DNA from: Spisula solida
Lineage: Eukaryota; Mollusca; Bivalvia; Venerida; Mactridae
Assembly: GCA_947247005.1 (NCBI GenBank)
Contig: OX365956.1
Span: 12,234,089-12,298,088 of the forward strand
Direction: 5' to 3'
DNA length: 64,000 nt
In this document: positions 12,222 through 24,232 of the stretch, in pieces
How the letters are laid out: the number at the start of each line of letters is the position of its first letter
Position numbering within the stretch: position 1 is the stretch's first letter
The notes under the pieces: model-generated
Databases searched by the model: none
Told to the model about the DNA's origin: nothing
The model's input: the letters and a program-made list of their open reading frames with translations, nothing else
Made by a program: the position numbers and the translations under genes

Positions 12222-12540
12222 GGGATTATGCAAAATCAGCAGCATGCTGCAGCAAGTAGGTGGTCCTGGCCCATACTTCATCACTTGTTTTGAAAGCAAT
12301 GGATCCATCTGGTGCGATGAGGTTCCTCTTTAGTAATGGAAAGGGCAAGGCTTTATTACAAACTCAAGCCAATCACAGTCCTTGTTTATGAGTTATGAAA
12401 CTTATTAATATTGTATACTTTATGTTGTTTTCGCCTAGAACAAAAGACAAAACTACGAGTAGGTCCTGAATTCAAGAAACTCACAAATGGTACGATGATA
12501 TTTTAGAGAACTATCTTATCGTACTGAAACTATAATATTG

Positions 12541-12660
12541 GTTGAAATCAGCTTATCGTCCTTGGTGGTTGAAATCAACTTATCGTCCTTGGTGATTGAA
12601 ATCAGTGTGTCCTCCATGATGGTTGAAATTAACATATTTTCCTTGGTGGTTGAAATCAAC
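12541..12660 (+). repeat. 27-bp tandem repeat, about 4.4 copies
   Basis: Units start with GTTGAAATCA at 12541, 12568, 12595, 12622 and 12649. Because 27 is a multiple of 3 a reading frame stays open through it, which creates the short open frame here. It is diverged and therefore fairly old. Confidence 0.85.
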
Positions 12661-13299
12661 GCACAGACAAAAGAATATCAAATAATAGACATGTATGTAC
12701 ATTTGCTAGCATTTTGGGGGATGCGTTTAGACACTATATTGCTTTTTGTAAACGTATTATATATTCCTACAAACAAATCTATTCTAACCACAACAAGTTA
12801 AAACAAGGCTTATACTAGAACAGTAACCCATTAACATCTGATACATACCATTTTATATCTAACTTTCACTTAAACCGAAACTTAAATCGATTTTAAAACA
12901 CTATATAGCAATTAAATTGAAATTGTATATTTATAATTGGCGTGCAGTGCGCTAATTAGCTAACCGTTAATGTGTTTATTTTTAATTAATCTACAAAACG
13001 AGATTAATGGTTTGGAAAATGTAATGAGACACGGTATTGTATATAGCAATGATTGGTCCACTTTATGCAGGTTCAGTATTCAATATATTTGTAGTGAAGA
13101 ATACTGTTTTACTTCGGGTTTACCTCCGAAACTAAAGCTCCTGACATTTGAAGACTGACCTGACACTGGATCAGACAGTTCTACAACACCTAACATCAGA
13201 CAAGGGAGCTTTTGTCATTGAATGGAAACTCGACGTTTTACGGAATACAACCATACGACCGAATCTTCGAAGATCGTCTGACACAACGTTATCTCAAAG

Positions 13300-13610
13300 C
13301 AGGAACTGCGTAACAGAACAGGGACTTGCACAGTATCAGAGACCATTCAAACAAGGCGGTGTCTTGGACACGTCCAACACAAGACTTTCAAAGGCGTTAC
13401 CCAGGATAGCCCTACGTTTAACACCCCAGGTTAGATAAAACAGTGTCCGACTAACACTTGGATGTGAACGATTCAGAAGAACCTTAAGAACAGAAGTCTA
13501 GATCTAACAATAGAGACGATGTCTCAAATTGCTGCAGACCGACCTAGATGGATATCATTTGTAGTTGCCTCAAGCACTAGACGGCGCTATGTGGATTAAG
13601 AAAGTTACTG
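13300..13610 (+). pseudogene. Non-LTR retrotransposon 3' end, decayed
   Basis: Reading across frames gives the order typical of the C-terminus of RTE-like elements: a (L)RNRTGT-type word, TIQTRRCLGHV (family form I.RRR...LGHV), then NTW.TIQKNLKN, and IAADRPRWISFV (family form ADR..WR..V). Frames shift and stop codons interrupt it. The upstream part of the element was not recognised. Confidence 0.65.
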
Positions 13611-15169
13611 CAGAAAATTAATACCAAATCGTTTAATAGCGGGCCATTGGATTGAACAATTTTGTTTTTTATAATTTTAATTGTATGCATTATTTCGAAA
13701 TTATTGGCATGATTTATTAGCGGAACTTTACTATATTATTCTATATAGATTCTGTTTTATCATGAAAAAGCAAATGCATGTTGTATAAACATACACAGTC
13801 CTAGAATTAGCAAATACATATATGTGCATTTAGGGTTGAATGCTGGCGGGTTACATTGTTTAAACAATAAATATTATACAACATACAAATAGTATTGAAA
13901 TAAAATTATGTATGTTCAAGGTTTTATGTTTTACTATAGATCTAATACAATTGCATGTTTAATATATTAATTTCATTGAACAGTATTAAAATAATTGTTT
14001 TCAGCATTTACTTATACTTACACCCTATTGTGTTTTCCTTAAATCTCAAAAACTGTGCCTTAATATTTTCACGTGTTAAGACTAATTGTCCACGTACTTA
14101 TTACTGCATTAAAATGTTTAAAATGTTTGTTATCAAGTTTGCTTGCTATGTCAATATGACGTACGCCCATCCATTTGTCCATACATATTATTAACTCTTC
14201 AATACATGTTATGTTATATTTGGGTTAACTTTCCCCTATTCTATATAAGTGGTTCTTGTAGCCCAATAGAGATTGCTTAAACTAACACTCGTTTTTCTCA
14301 ATTTTCTAATCGCAAACCATACTTGGTCCAATTTCACGCTGCTTAAGGACCGTTTGAAAAAACAAACTTCTATTGTCCACATAGAGACCATCGATCTAAT
14401 GAAAGCTGTATGTTTGTATCCAAATAATAACATTTAGATAAACCACATGTTATTATGATAAATACAAAAGTGTACAAGAAATGTAAGATTCATCTTCGAT
14501 TTTGGAGAAAGTGTTTATCATTGTTGTATGTTAAATCATATTATCTTTATTTAAATGAAAGAGACTGTATGTTTACTTCTATCGACATTGACATTAATTC
14601 ACACAAAGCGTAGTATCGTTTCCACTTGACGATGTATGACCCCCGACTGATGTCAGACAATGATAGGCGACACATATCTCAATCTACTGTAAATACGAGT
14701 GACTTAGATGTTGCTGACGCCCCTTTAAGAACTCCAGTAGTGTATGAAACAATATGAGACAGTGAAAACATTGACGTGAAGACACACGACTGCGTTCGTA
14801 CTATACAGCCCCACTTACTCACTACCTTAACAAGACAAAACAAATTGGACAGTGAAGGCAGCACTCAACAGAAACAGCAGAGCAAGAGACACAAACAAAA
14901 GAGAAGTCACAGACGACAAGACAAACACACGCCACAATGCCCAACACTGAACAAGACACAAATATAATGACACATTCAAAATTGAAAACACAATTTTTCA
15001 ACTCAGTTTACAATGTTTTGCGCTTAATGCCAAAGCTCTGCAGAGAACTTCCCTTTTGTTTCCTTTAAAAGAGCACTGAAAAGTCATGCAATCGCAGTGC
15101 TATATGGAACTTGACTGCCAATGAGGGAAAAAAGTAATCCTGAACTAAATGTGAACTGTACATTCTAAT
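13611..15169. other. Intergenic stretch, no gene recognised
   Basis: AT-rich sequence with short noise-like frames. A copy of dispersed repeat family D lies at 14845-14950 (minus). Nothing else could be supported. Confidence 0.5.
14845..14950 (-). repeat. Copy of dispersed repeat family D
   Basis: The minus strand reads GTTGGGCATTGTGGCGTG, TTGTCGTCTGTGACTTC and CTGCTGTTTCTGTTGAGTGC. These words are shared with the copies at 19800-19945 and 62490-62605 and make this the best-preserved copy. Confidence 0.6.
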
Positions 15170-15179
15170 TGGTTTTAGA

Positions 15180-15942
15180 CAATTGCAGACATAAAACTGG
15201 GTTCCGAACAACATCATAGACTATTAACTCATATATGGGCATCAGGAAGGGTGGCAATACTGACTGTAGAAACTGGCGTGGTATCACACTACAGTAACTG
15301 TCTGACCCAGTAAAGTCTTCTTTAAAACCATCTGCATGAGGCTCAGCAGCTCTATTGATTGAATCTTAAGGAAATAACAAGCGTGAGTTAGACCTGAAGT
15401 AAGATGTACTGATCATATTTTCACATTAAAAAACACCATGGAACAATTTATCGAATGGAATAGTAAGGTTTAAATAAAGTTCACCGGTTTTGAAAAGGTC
15501 TTTGCTAGTATCAAGACTAAGCTTATGGAAATGGTATACGTCAAGACAAATTCGTCAACATAATTAATAGCTTTTATAAAATGTTCTCATGTAGTGAGCC
15601 TGGGATATCACATAAGGTGTCTCTGTAAAATCTGCATAATCTATTGGCCCACAATAATTCTAAACACTGACCTATGTACCAAAGAACTGGACAAACAAAC
15701 ATCATAACGCAAATAAAACAACGAAGATTTAGGCGGTTAGGGCGTGTTATTAAAAATACATAAGAACATCATAAAAGTGGACACCATCGGATGGCAAAAG
15801 TGGCATGGAGAAGGACAATAAGCAGCGAGATTAATATAGGACAGACTCTAGACGAATTGGGGAAAGGATTACAAAGGACAGACACCAATGGAGAAACCTG
15901 GTAGCAGCCTTGTGTATCAGTGGACATGAAGAGGATAAATAA
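15180..15942 (+). pseudogene. RTE-like non-LTR reverse transcriptase, decayed
   Basis: Conserved RT landmarks appear in order: KGGNTDCRNWRGITL (15252-15290), then about 15380-15470 a word like VRPEVRCTDHIFTL with MEQFIEWN, a damaged form of F.K.FDS, FVNIINSFYKMFSCS at about 15550-15595, RRFRRLGRVIKN (form RRLRWLGHV) at about 15720, and a C-terminus KDRHQWRNLVAAL, ending CISGHEEDK and stop (TAA at 15940-15942). Several frame changes and stops are present, so it is inactive. It is followed at once by a short TAAG run, the usual simple tail of such elements. Confidence 0.8.
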
Positions 15943-17845
15943 GTAAGTAATTTAGACCATTGCTTAATATTTAACAAGGGTGATCTATTATAAATATTAA
16001 TGCATAATTTATAATAAAATAAAGTTTGTTGACGTGATTGATCGCACTCCGACACGAATAATCATTATTTTGTATCTCTCAAATACGATGTGTTTGCTAC
16101 AAGTACATGTCAGTACATAAATTAAGGTACGTCTGTAACCTTGTTGTGAGATTGAATGATTGTACACTTGTACAATATCTGACAATTTAATTGTAAGCCG
16201 TATAGGCATGGTATACACTTAACCATTGCAATACTTTTTCATTATTTCTCAACTGTTTATGAATACATTTTGTAAGTATGAATAAATATCTGATTGAATT
16301 TATCATGGTCGATAAATTATAAGATGAGAATATTTTAAATAATGAACACCACTGGAAAATGAAAAGTCACAGAAATCATCGTAAAATGAAACAACTACTA
16401 AGCATTTGGTTGACAGAGAATGTCAAATTTTATATTGTTTCCATATGCAAAACATAATAATACTTTATTATCTCCAATGTTGGAGAGCTCATACAATTGT
16501 GCAACAATATACATTATTATGTACAGAGAAAGCATGAATACATGTACATATAAAAAAAGACCACTCCCTCAATTACCCCAAAACAAATAACTAGTTTGAA
16601 AACTGCTGTGAGTAATATGACAGATGTCAAAACTGCTGTTACGGAAATGTCAACAACTGAAGATATCACATGTCTGTTTGGAGGACGTGCGGTTATCGGG
16701 ATATATTGGAACCACTACCATTGTGCTATCTAGTAAATCATGGGTGTTGTTTTGTGTTGATCAATAAGGAGTATGTTTGCTCTCAGCTTGGTTCTTTACA
16801 CCTTATTACATTAGGAGACATGTATGCGGATATCCGACCTCCAGCAGGTCTGGGCTTTATGCCAAACTCACGGCGCCATTTTATAACCCTATTTGAACTG
16901 TTGTTGATATTTGAAAGGAACGTACGCGGCTTATACAAACAGTTGTCATATTTATAGTGTAATATTAACAACCTATTTTTAGATTAATTCATTGTAGTGA
17001 AAACAATTGAGAACAAATCGGTTCTTGACACAAAATCTTAATCAAACAAAGTTGTATCTAAACTATTCAGCCTGCCACGTGTCAGAGGAATTTTCAAACA
17101 CTTAATGAAACAGTTTACAAACAAACATATTGTTATATTCATTCATGGAATTTAATTCTTTTCTACACTACCAATAGGTGGTCTGTAAAATTTCATTCAC
17201 GGCTCGAGTTGTACAAGTTTATTATCATAATTAATTATTATTATAATTACGTAGAACTTGGAAAAACCACCGATGAGACAATGACACACATATTATTTCT
17301 TTCTTTATTTATGGTCGTAGGGGCAACAAATTACGTACATGCCGATTATTTAAAATGGACTTTTATGTTGAAAATTATTGTTCAATCATTATACCACCAC
17401 GCCCAGCACAGAGCCAGCCGCCTTTTAGTAAATTCCTATGTGAAGTGGCTCCTTTGCGAATAGCGACTGGTAGATATGAAAGCATTCCAGTACATGGCAG
17501 AATAACAACATTGAGGATGATAATCATGTAATATAAGACTGTAGTGCATACGTTCTTTTTGAGACAAACGCTGTAAACAAAATCAATCTATTGATGATAA
17601 TTTTTTAAATACATGTATGTCAAATACTGATACAGTGATTTTCCTTTTTAATAACTCCGAGCTACATGTATACAGATCAATACGTATTATGTGCCCAAAC
17701 AATACTCTTACAGGAAGATTGCAAGGCCGAGCCTTAGAAGTAAAATCACTCACCGAGATGCAACCTCATGAAAACATAACTGAGCTATTGACTTACTAAG
17801 GTATGGTTACCTACAAGTTTAAATATGTACCGAATTGAGAAACAG
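15943..17845. other. Intergenic stretch, no gene recognised
   Basis: AT-rich. Open frames of up to 95 codons (such as 16670-16957, plus) have no recognisable motif, splice context or coding bias, and I do not call them genes. Confidence 0.5.
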
Positions 17846-17849
17846 TTAC

Positions 17850-18036
17850 CCCATATGCGTGTACTTCTTAAGATGGTGATTTTGAGCGGACCAAACACAA
17901 TTCATGGCGTTTGCAGAGTTGAAGCATATACTGTTGCACACACCCATTTTATCATATTTTGGGTATACTGATCCTTTCGTGATACAATGTGATGCATCGA
18001 AAAATGGATAAGGTAGTGTTCTAATACACAAAGGCC
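17850..18036 (+). pseudogene. Ty3/gypsy pol fragment (RT end / RNase H start)
   Basis: A frame from 17880 reads ADQTQFMAFAELKHILLHTP, then ILSYF and DPFVIQCDASKNG. This is the junction of reverse transcriptase and RNase H of gypsy-type elements (form W...Q.AF..LK...PIL.Y....F.L..DAS..G.G). TGA replaces the expected Trp near 17883 and TAA interrupts at 18009-18011. It is cut off on the right by another repeat (AAGGGTCCTAGGTCGCTCA). Confidence 0.75.
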
Positions 18037-18166
18037 AAAAGGGTCCTAGGTCGCTCACCTGTCGTAGTAGTTAATACGTCTATGGTAAGCAGAGTAATCA
18101 TATTCAAATGCTTTGAGGCCCACATGTATGATTGGGAAACCAATTGTGTAGCCTTGTTAAATAAAG
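18030..18166 (+). repeat. Repeat end fragment leading into a TTAC tail
   Basis: Starts with the end motif GGTCGCTCACCTGTCG shared with the AGCTCACCTGTC element family. It then runs through GATTGGGAAACCAATTG and AAATAAAG directly into the TTAC microsatellite. It could be the 3' end of a SINE or a non-LTR element with a simple-sequence tail. Confidence 0.4.
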
Positions 18167-18185
18167 TACTTACTTACTTACTTAC

Positions 18186-18266
<81 letters not shown>

Positions 18267-18267
18267 G

Positions 18268-18327
<60 letters not shown>

Positions 18328-18329
18328 CA
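18167..18329 (+). repeat. (TTAC)n microsatellite, about 40 copies
   Basis: Almost pure TTAC for about 160 bp, with single irregularities (CTTTACTT near the start, TTACGTAC in the middle). An 83-codon LLTY-repeat open frame across it is a by-product. Confidence 0.97.
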
Positions 18330-18439
18330 CTAAGATTCATGAACATCCGATGACAAATTGATAATGCAGCACAGTGTGTTCAACAGGTGGTCTACCTTTT
18401 GAGCCCAACGGCCCATATTTAAACTCAATCTAGATTTTC

Positions 18440-19320
18440 TCTAGACATAGATCCAGACCAACTTTTCCTTGCATTTCCCCAAAGCTTGGTCAAGAAGGAG
18501 ATTCTGGTGGCCAAACATTCTGTCGTGTTTCCTCTAGATTAAGGTAGATTTGCAGCATATAGAGTGGTGTCAGCTCTTCTGTCCCGCACTGGCATCCAGT
18601 CGTATCCGCAAGACCAAGTATTTTCATGTTTCATCAGACCACAGTGTCCAGTACGTAGACCGAATATGATAGATTGACTGTGCCTGTTAAGCGTGTGTAG
18701 ACTGTCTTCACTGGGCATACACGAGTAGCCTTCGATCATGGTCTTCCAGTCTGATCTGTAACTGTACTTCAGCAGCGTACTATATGCTTTAACATATATG
18801 AGATTGGAGGTTGGTCCTGTGTTTTCTTGGTTGCTTTTTTCGCAAGTTTGTCGGCAATTTCGTTTCCGGATATGCCTATATGTGCAGTAATCCTTTGAAG
18901 TAACACATTGAGATTGACTGCAGCTGTTTAGTTAGGGTATTTACTTGTCCTGTTGAGAACGCTGAGATTAAATATGTTAGAAAGACAACAGTTTGCCCTG
19001 TTTTCCTGACAAGGGCTTGCATATTGGCTTTGTAATTGGAGCATTTCTTGCCCATGAAACAGTGGAGCTGTCTGAGAATTCGATGTACACTCCACGACCT
19101 GCTATTCAAACAGCATTTTTAGTACTGCTGTTCCACCAGAAAGTGCTAGTAGCCAGGAGTTAGCAGGGTATCGTTCATGGATCGATCCACTGTAGGGTAA
19201 AGATTTCTGTAGAGCGAAATGTAGTTTTCCCTTTCCTTCTATTGCAGGTGGTACGTCCGGTCTGATTTTGGGAACGCCGGCCTGTCTTGGAACCCATGTG
19301 TCAGGTACTTCCTATGTTGT
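18440..19320 (-). pseudogene. Jockey-like non-LTR retrotransposon RNase H domain, decayed
   Basis: Reading the minus strand from about 19315 downwards gives VPDTWVPRQAGVPKIRPDVP, then RYPANSWLLALSGGTAVL (family form W...YTDGS, here damaged), GRGVYIEFSD, CSNYKANMQAL, VVFLT, LQRITAHIGISGNEIADKLA (form W.PAH.GI.GNE.AD.LA), and FGLRTGHCGLMKH (form LRTGHT.L). The order is that of the RNase H domain of Jockey-type elements. Frameshifts and stops separate the blocks and the catalytic first Asp is lost. No upstream RT was recognised. Confidence 0.8.
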
Positions 19321-19799
19321 TTTCCCTCTTTGTAGTCCCTCGACAATATGGTGGAGACTTTGTCGTTTCAGTCTGTTCTTGGTTTTGCATTGGATCTTTG
19401 TGTGAAGTGAGTTGGAGGGTAGTCTTTAACTTCTATGTTTTGCATAAGATATTTGTGCTCACATTTTGTCTCAAGTGGCTCAATGTTGGCAGTCTTTTCC
19501 AACATTATTGCATGGCTAAGCAGGTTACCACAAAGTTACATATAGGTTTCAAGCATGGAATTCTACTATAACTGAAGCACAATTTATGAAACATTTGAAT
19601 GATGGCCCAAAGTCGTTGTCATGATGATGACCAAATGCAAACTGAAAACGAATAGCAGAAAAGTAATTACACGGAACTCCAGATGGCAAGATCGTCAGTA
19701 TGTAGGGTGTTCGAAACTTGTCTTGTCTTTTGCTGTGGAAACTGGGTCATTCAGCTAGTAATAATGTATTATACTTTTCGACAGCTTGGACTTGGGCGG

Positions 19800-19945
19800 G
19801 TCTGTGCTTGTTTAGTTGGGCATTATGTCTTTATGTGTTTTATGTTTCCTGTGCTCAGTTGGTTCAGTTGGGCATTGTGCTTTGTGTGCTTTAATGTTTT
19901 CTGTGCTCGGCTGGTTAAGTTTAGTGCTGCCTTCCCTGTCTGACT
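19800..19945 (+). repeat. Copy of dispersed repeat family D
   Basis: Contains TTGGGCATTATG, an internal second TTGGGCATTGTG about 55 bp later, TTTCTGTGCTCGGCTGG and AGTGCTGCCTTCCCTGTCTG, shared with copies at 14845 and 62490. The local duplication makes this copy longer than the others. Confidence 0.55.
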
Positions 19946-20229
19946 TAATAAAATCTTTTGGCAAATTGGCTACGAGATCATTTATGTATACGTGTGGGAG
20001 AGATCATATCACCCAGTGGAACTTTCATTTCCATTATTTTACTGAGATTGCTGTCGAGTTCAACTCTTGCAGATTGGTTGGGCAGGTAATTATTGAGCCT
20101 GTGGAACATATTTCCGGATATACCATTTGGAGCTACTTCAGAAGTAGACCATCTTTCCACTCAAAAGACTGCAAAAACCGTTTCTCCTCTTGGAAAGCAT
20201 CTTCAGTATTTCGAGTGTAGTAAGCCAGT

Positions 20230-20420
20230 TGATGACCTAGTTTTTTCCCCAGATGACACAATATGGAACTTAACCTCAGTTTGTTTGGATGATCATTATA
20301 ACCAAGTTTCAGAAAAATTAGGCCAAAATTGTGACCTATAGTGTCTACAAAAGCATTCAGTCGTTTAAGAGTAGAAAGCATTAAAGACAAAACCTAGATT
20401 TTGACCCTGTGACCTACTTA
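20230..20420 (+). repeat. Single diverged copy of the 145-bp repeat unit
   Basis: Matches the 21.6-22.6 kb tandem unit in order: GACCTAGTTTTTTCCCCAGA, TGATCATTATAACCAAGTTT, TTAGGCCAAAATTGTGACCT, AGTGTCTACA. More diverged than the array copies. Confidence 0.65.
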
Positions 20421-21626
20421 TGCCGGGGCTGGAAAAGTTGACATTATCACTTGAGGAGGACAACATCATTCCTGTTCACGTTGGTCAAAATCCATATAAC
20501 AGTTAAGGAGAAAGCACATAGAAATTGTTGACAAACGGCGGACATTCAAACATTCTAAAAGCTGATCACGGAGTACTTACTCCGATGAGTGTAAAACTTA
20601 CAGTACTTTACATATTACTCTTGATTGAATTAAGAGTATACGTACATATGCAGGTATCTCACTCATTACAGACAGCTAGCTGATCAGATTATAATCAAAA
20701 ACATTGTTCAACATCTTGTATGTTTTTTTCCAACATAGTGTTTCGAGGGCAAGCTATGCATGTATAACTATGGCAAACAAAATTGGTATAGCGACATTCA
20801 TAATATCCAACTTTCAAATACTTAAACAAAATTTCAGTGTCCCTTGGAATTCATTATAACCAAGTTTGGCTGTATTGTGAGCACGCAATATGACCTAGTG
20901 GCTGTGACTACCCAATTAGACCGGTATGACCAGGAATAGCTGCGCATGGCAGTTGTAAGTAGATTTGTACATAACTCATGGTGTAAAATGCCGAATGGAT
21001 AGACACCAACAATCCCGTCAGTGAAAAGCTAGCTCACAACTAAGGGTGATTTGTTTGACTTATATACTGTCATTCTACTCTAATGACAATTTACAATGTT
21101 TACAAACTGTGCATGTTAATCCAATTACCTTCCTTTATGCATTCAGCTCCCCCCTCCGAGAAATCTCGTCACAAGATTTGGCCTAGGAAACACTTGGGTA
21201 AGGCAACTCCAGTTTGGCAGTTGACTTCATTCCTCTGCTGCCACCATTTGTAACGTGCCGGACGGTCAGACACCAACAAATCCCATCAGTGAAAAGCTAG
21301 CTCACCACTAAGGGTGACTTGTTGACAATCTACTAAGTTTACAAATTGTACATATAAACCAATTACCTCCCTTTATGCATTCAGCAATCGTTACAGTTGT
21401 ACCCTGTAGTTTTGAGTACCTAATACGTGTCTGCAATCACAATAGCTTGTGGTAATGCTATGAGACAGATAAGTTAGAAATACAAGCAGACAAGTAAGTG
21501 GTGTTTACATATTTTATTATTCTGTTGTAATAGATATATGAATGGAACTTTACTGCATACAAGTAGAATATGTCATAAAAACACGTATACATATGAAAAA
21601 TACATTGACTCAAAAATACATACAAG
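20421..21626. other. Repeat-derived stretch with a local duplication
   Basis: A segment beginning CAGTGAAAAGCTAGCTCAC occurs at about 21018 and again at about 21290, each followed about 100 bp later by ATTACC(T)CCTTTATGCATTCAGC: an imperfect tandem duplication of roughly 270 bp. Another fragment of the 145-bp unit is at 20830-20905. No gene was seen. Confidence 0.5.
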
Positions 21627-22592
21627 AGGGCCCAAAGGGCCCTTGGTCGCTCACCTGTCGAACTTGACCTAGATTTTGTTGAGATGATCATTGTGATCAA
21701 GTTACATAACGATTAAGTCAAAATTGTGACCTCTAGTGACTACACAAAGTTTTTCTATGATTTGACCTTGTGACCTAGTTTTTGGCCCCAGATAACCCAA
21801 TATCGAACTTGACCTAGATTTTGTTGAGATGATCATTGTGAGCAAGTTTCATAAAGATTAGGCTAAAATTGTGACCTCTAGTGACTACACAAAGTTTTTC
21901 TATTATTTGACCTTGTGACCTAGTTTTTGACCCCAGATGACCCATTATCGAACTTGACCTAGATTTTGTTGAGATGATCATTGTGATCAAGTTACATAAA
22001 GATAAAGTCAAAATTGTGACCTCTAGTGACTACACAAGGTTTTTCTATGATTTGTCCTTGTGACCTAGTTTTTGACCGTGCATAACCCAATATTGAACTT
22101 GACCTAGATTTTGTTTAGATGATCATAGTGACCAAGTTTCATAAAGATTAGGCTAAAATTGTGACCTCTAGTGACTACACAAGGTTTTTCTATGATTTGT
22201 CCTTGTGACCTAGTTTTTGACCGTGCATAACCCAATATTGAACTTGACCTAGATTTTGTTTAGATGATCATAGTGACCAAGTTTCATAAAGATTAAGTCA
22301 AAATTGTGACCTCTAGTGACTACACAATGTTTTTCTATGATTTGACCTAGTGACCTAGTTTTTGACCCCAGATTACCCAATATCAAACTTGGCCTAGATT
22401 TTGTTGAGATGATCATTGTGACCAAGTTTCATAAAGATTAGGCCAAAATTATGACCTCTAGTGTCTACACAAGCCAATTGTTGACGGACGGACGGACGGA
22501 CAGACGACGGACGACGGACGACTGACGACGGACGACGGACGAAGAGTGATCACAAAAGCTCACTCTGTCACTTTGTGACAGGTGAGCTAATA
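21627..22592. mobile_element. Inverted-repeat-bounded element holding a 145-bp tandem array
   Basis: The left end reads GGTCGCTCACCTGTCG and the right end GACAGGTGAGCTAA, which are inverted copies. Between them the unit AACTTGACCTAGATTTTGTT recurs at 21661, 21806, 21951, 22096, 22241 and 22386, an exact 145-bp period. Then come a GACGGACGGACG-type simple stretch and CACAAAAGCTCACTCTGTCA. Each unit carries the motif TGACCTTGTGACCTAG. It has no coding potential and is best read as a non-autonomous element whose core has been amplified. Confidence 0.85.
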
Positions 22593-22916
22593 AAATACAG
22601 ACATATAGCAGAGTAGTATGTATAGATGTCTCCTGTTATATGTATACAGATTACTCTGTTCATACTGATCATTTCATAAATAATAAGTCTCACATTTATA
22701 ATATTCTGAAATCATCTTTGTTGAAGGATCAAGTCGTCCTTGACACTTCAAATATGGAATAGCATTTCTAGTTACAGAAATACTGAAATAGTGTATTGAC
22801 CTGATACACAAGCACAATATAAATACATGTTTCAGTTCAATGATCATTTCACAACCTACATAATAATCAGCTATAAAAGACGTTTTGTGTATGAAATGTT
22901 AAACGTGTACTTCTGT

Positions 22917-23104
22917 GTACTGCTCAAGTTTAAATTAATTATAATTCTTTAAGAACTGCAAATTGGTGATGAATATGGTTAATAGAAGGAAGTTCATTAG
23001 CAGCTCCATTTACCACACTTTATAAGTGTAAACATATTATAAGGAATTTAAATTTGACGGTAAGTTTATGATTTCCGTAAGTGCTTTGATAAAACAGTAC
23101 CCGG
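22917..23104 (+). mobile_element. MITE family M copy with reduced left end
   Basis: The right end matches the copies at 23439 and 26561 (AATTTAAATTTG, TTCCGTAAGTGCTTTGATAA, CAGTACCC). The left inverted end is mostly deleted: GTACTG is followed within a few bases by the inner TAATTATAATTCTTT motif. Confidence 0.6.
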
Positions 23105-23438
23105 GACTTCAAAACTCCCGCAAATTTTGTAATAAAATTCAAGTAATTATTATTGTTATATCATTTACTGAAATTTTGTATATTTTTGTACGAGAAATGA
23201 TTGCTAAGCAATATCCTCTTAATCATTCAGTAAAGTTGTAATAATATGAAAGATATTAAATGTACATTAAATAATACTCTATCATATACTATATTTAAAA
23301 CTAAAGTTGTCTTTTATGGTAATGTGATGTTTTTAAAGTGCTTGGTTAACAAACAAGACTGGGTAACTAACCTACATTGGAAGCATGTCAATGATATTAA
23401 CAGGTGAGAACAAAACAATTCAGAACACATAGTGAATA

Positions 23439-23678
23439 CAGGGTACTGTTTTATCAAAGCACTTGCGGAAATAGTAAACTTACATCCAAATTTAAATTCT
23501 TTATTATTCTTTAACAACTAAAATTCGTGGTTAATGGATTAATATTAACAATGAATAAGTTAATTAACTCTTACAAAACCTTACCGGTCCCAAATTTGTA
23601 TTTGTTAAAGCAATATAAGGAATTTAAATTTGAGTGTAGGTGTAAGACTTCCGTAAGTGCTTTGATAAAACAGTACAC
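23439..23678 (+). mobile_element. MITE family M, complete copy
   Basis: The left end CAGGGTACTGTTTTATCAAA (then GCACTTGCGG) is the reverse complement of the right end (CCGTAAGTGCTTTGATAAAA, then CAGTAC). Arms are about 65-75 bp and total length about 240 bp, with no coding frame. The interior is shared with the copy at 26561-26805. Confidence 0.85.
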
Positions 23679-23786
23679 AGATGACCAGAATCATCAAACA
23701 TACAGAATGAAATTAAGCTTTGTAAATAACCAAATCAATATTTGACATATATGTCTACAATACAACTATAAACACAATCTGATCTC

Positions 23787-24232
23787 AGATGTATGACATT
23801 ATAACTGGTAATACACTTCAAGGATCTCAGATGTATGACATTATAACTGGTAATACACTTCAAGGATCTCAGATGTATGACATTATAACTGGTAATATCC
23901 CAGACGTATGACATTATAACTGGTAATACACTCCAAGGATCTCAGATGTATGACATTATAACTGGTAATACACTTCAATCATCCCAGATGTATGACATTA
24001 TAACTGGTAATACACTCCAAGGATCTCAGATGTATGACATTATAACTGGTAATACACTCCAAGGATCTCAGATGTATGACATTATAACTGGTAATACACT
24101 TCAAGGATCCCAGATGTATGACATTATAACTGGTAATACACTCCAAGGATCTCAGATGTATGACATTATAACTGGTAATACAATCCAAGGATCTCAGATG
24201 TATGACATTATAACTGGTAATACACTTCAAGG
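23787..24232 (+). repeat. 42-bp minisatellite, about 10.5 copies
   Basis: Units of the form GGATCTCAGATGTATGACAT...GGTAATACACTTCAA. The period is 14 codons, so both strands stay open (a plus-strand frame repeats MYDIITGNTLQ). One copy is shortened at 23890-23905. No sign of a gene. Confidence 0.93.

Larger units (their letters stand above)
10906..13139. other. Stretch with no recognised gene
   Basis: Contains a locally CpG-rich part (10980-11300, with repeated GTCGCG and ACGTTACGTC) that probably belongs to the element starting at the hairpin, a run of 13 C at 12209-12221, and a short tandem repeat at 12541-12660. No family-like coding sequence was seen. Confidence 0.5.

Noticed and set aside
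16670..16957. 95-codon plus-strand frame
   Set aside because: No recognised motif; mirrored by another open frame on the opposite strand; treated as noise.
18082..18333. LLTY-repeat open frame
   Set aside because: Reads through the TTAC microsatellite.
23787..24232. Regular direct repeats that could be mistaken for a CRISPR array
   Set aside because: Units are contiguous with no unique spacers and no cas genes, and the window is eukaryotic; it is a 42-bp minisatellite.
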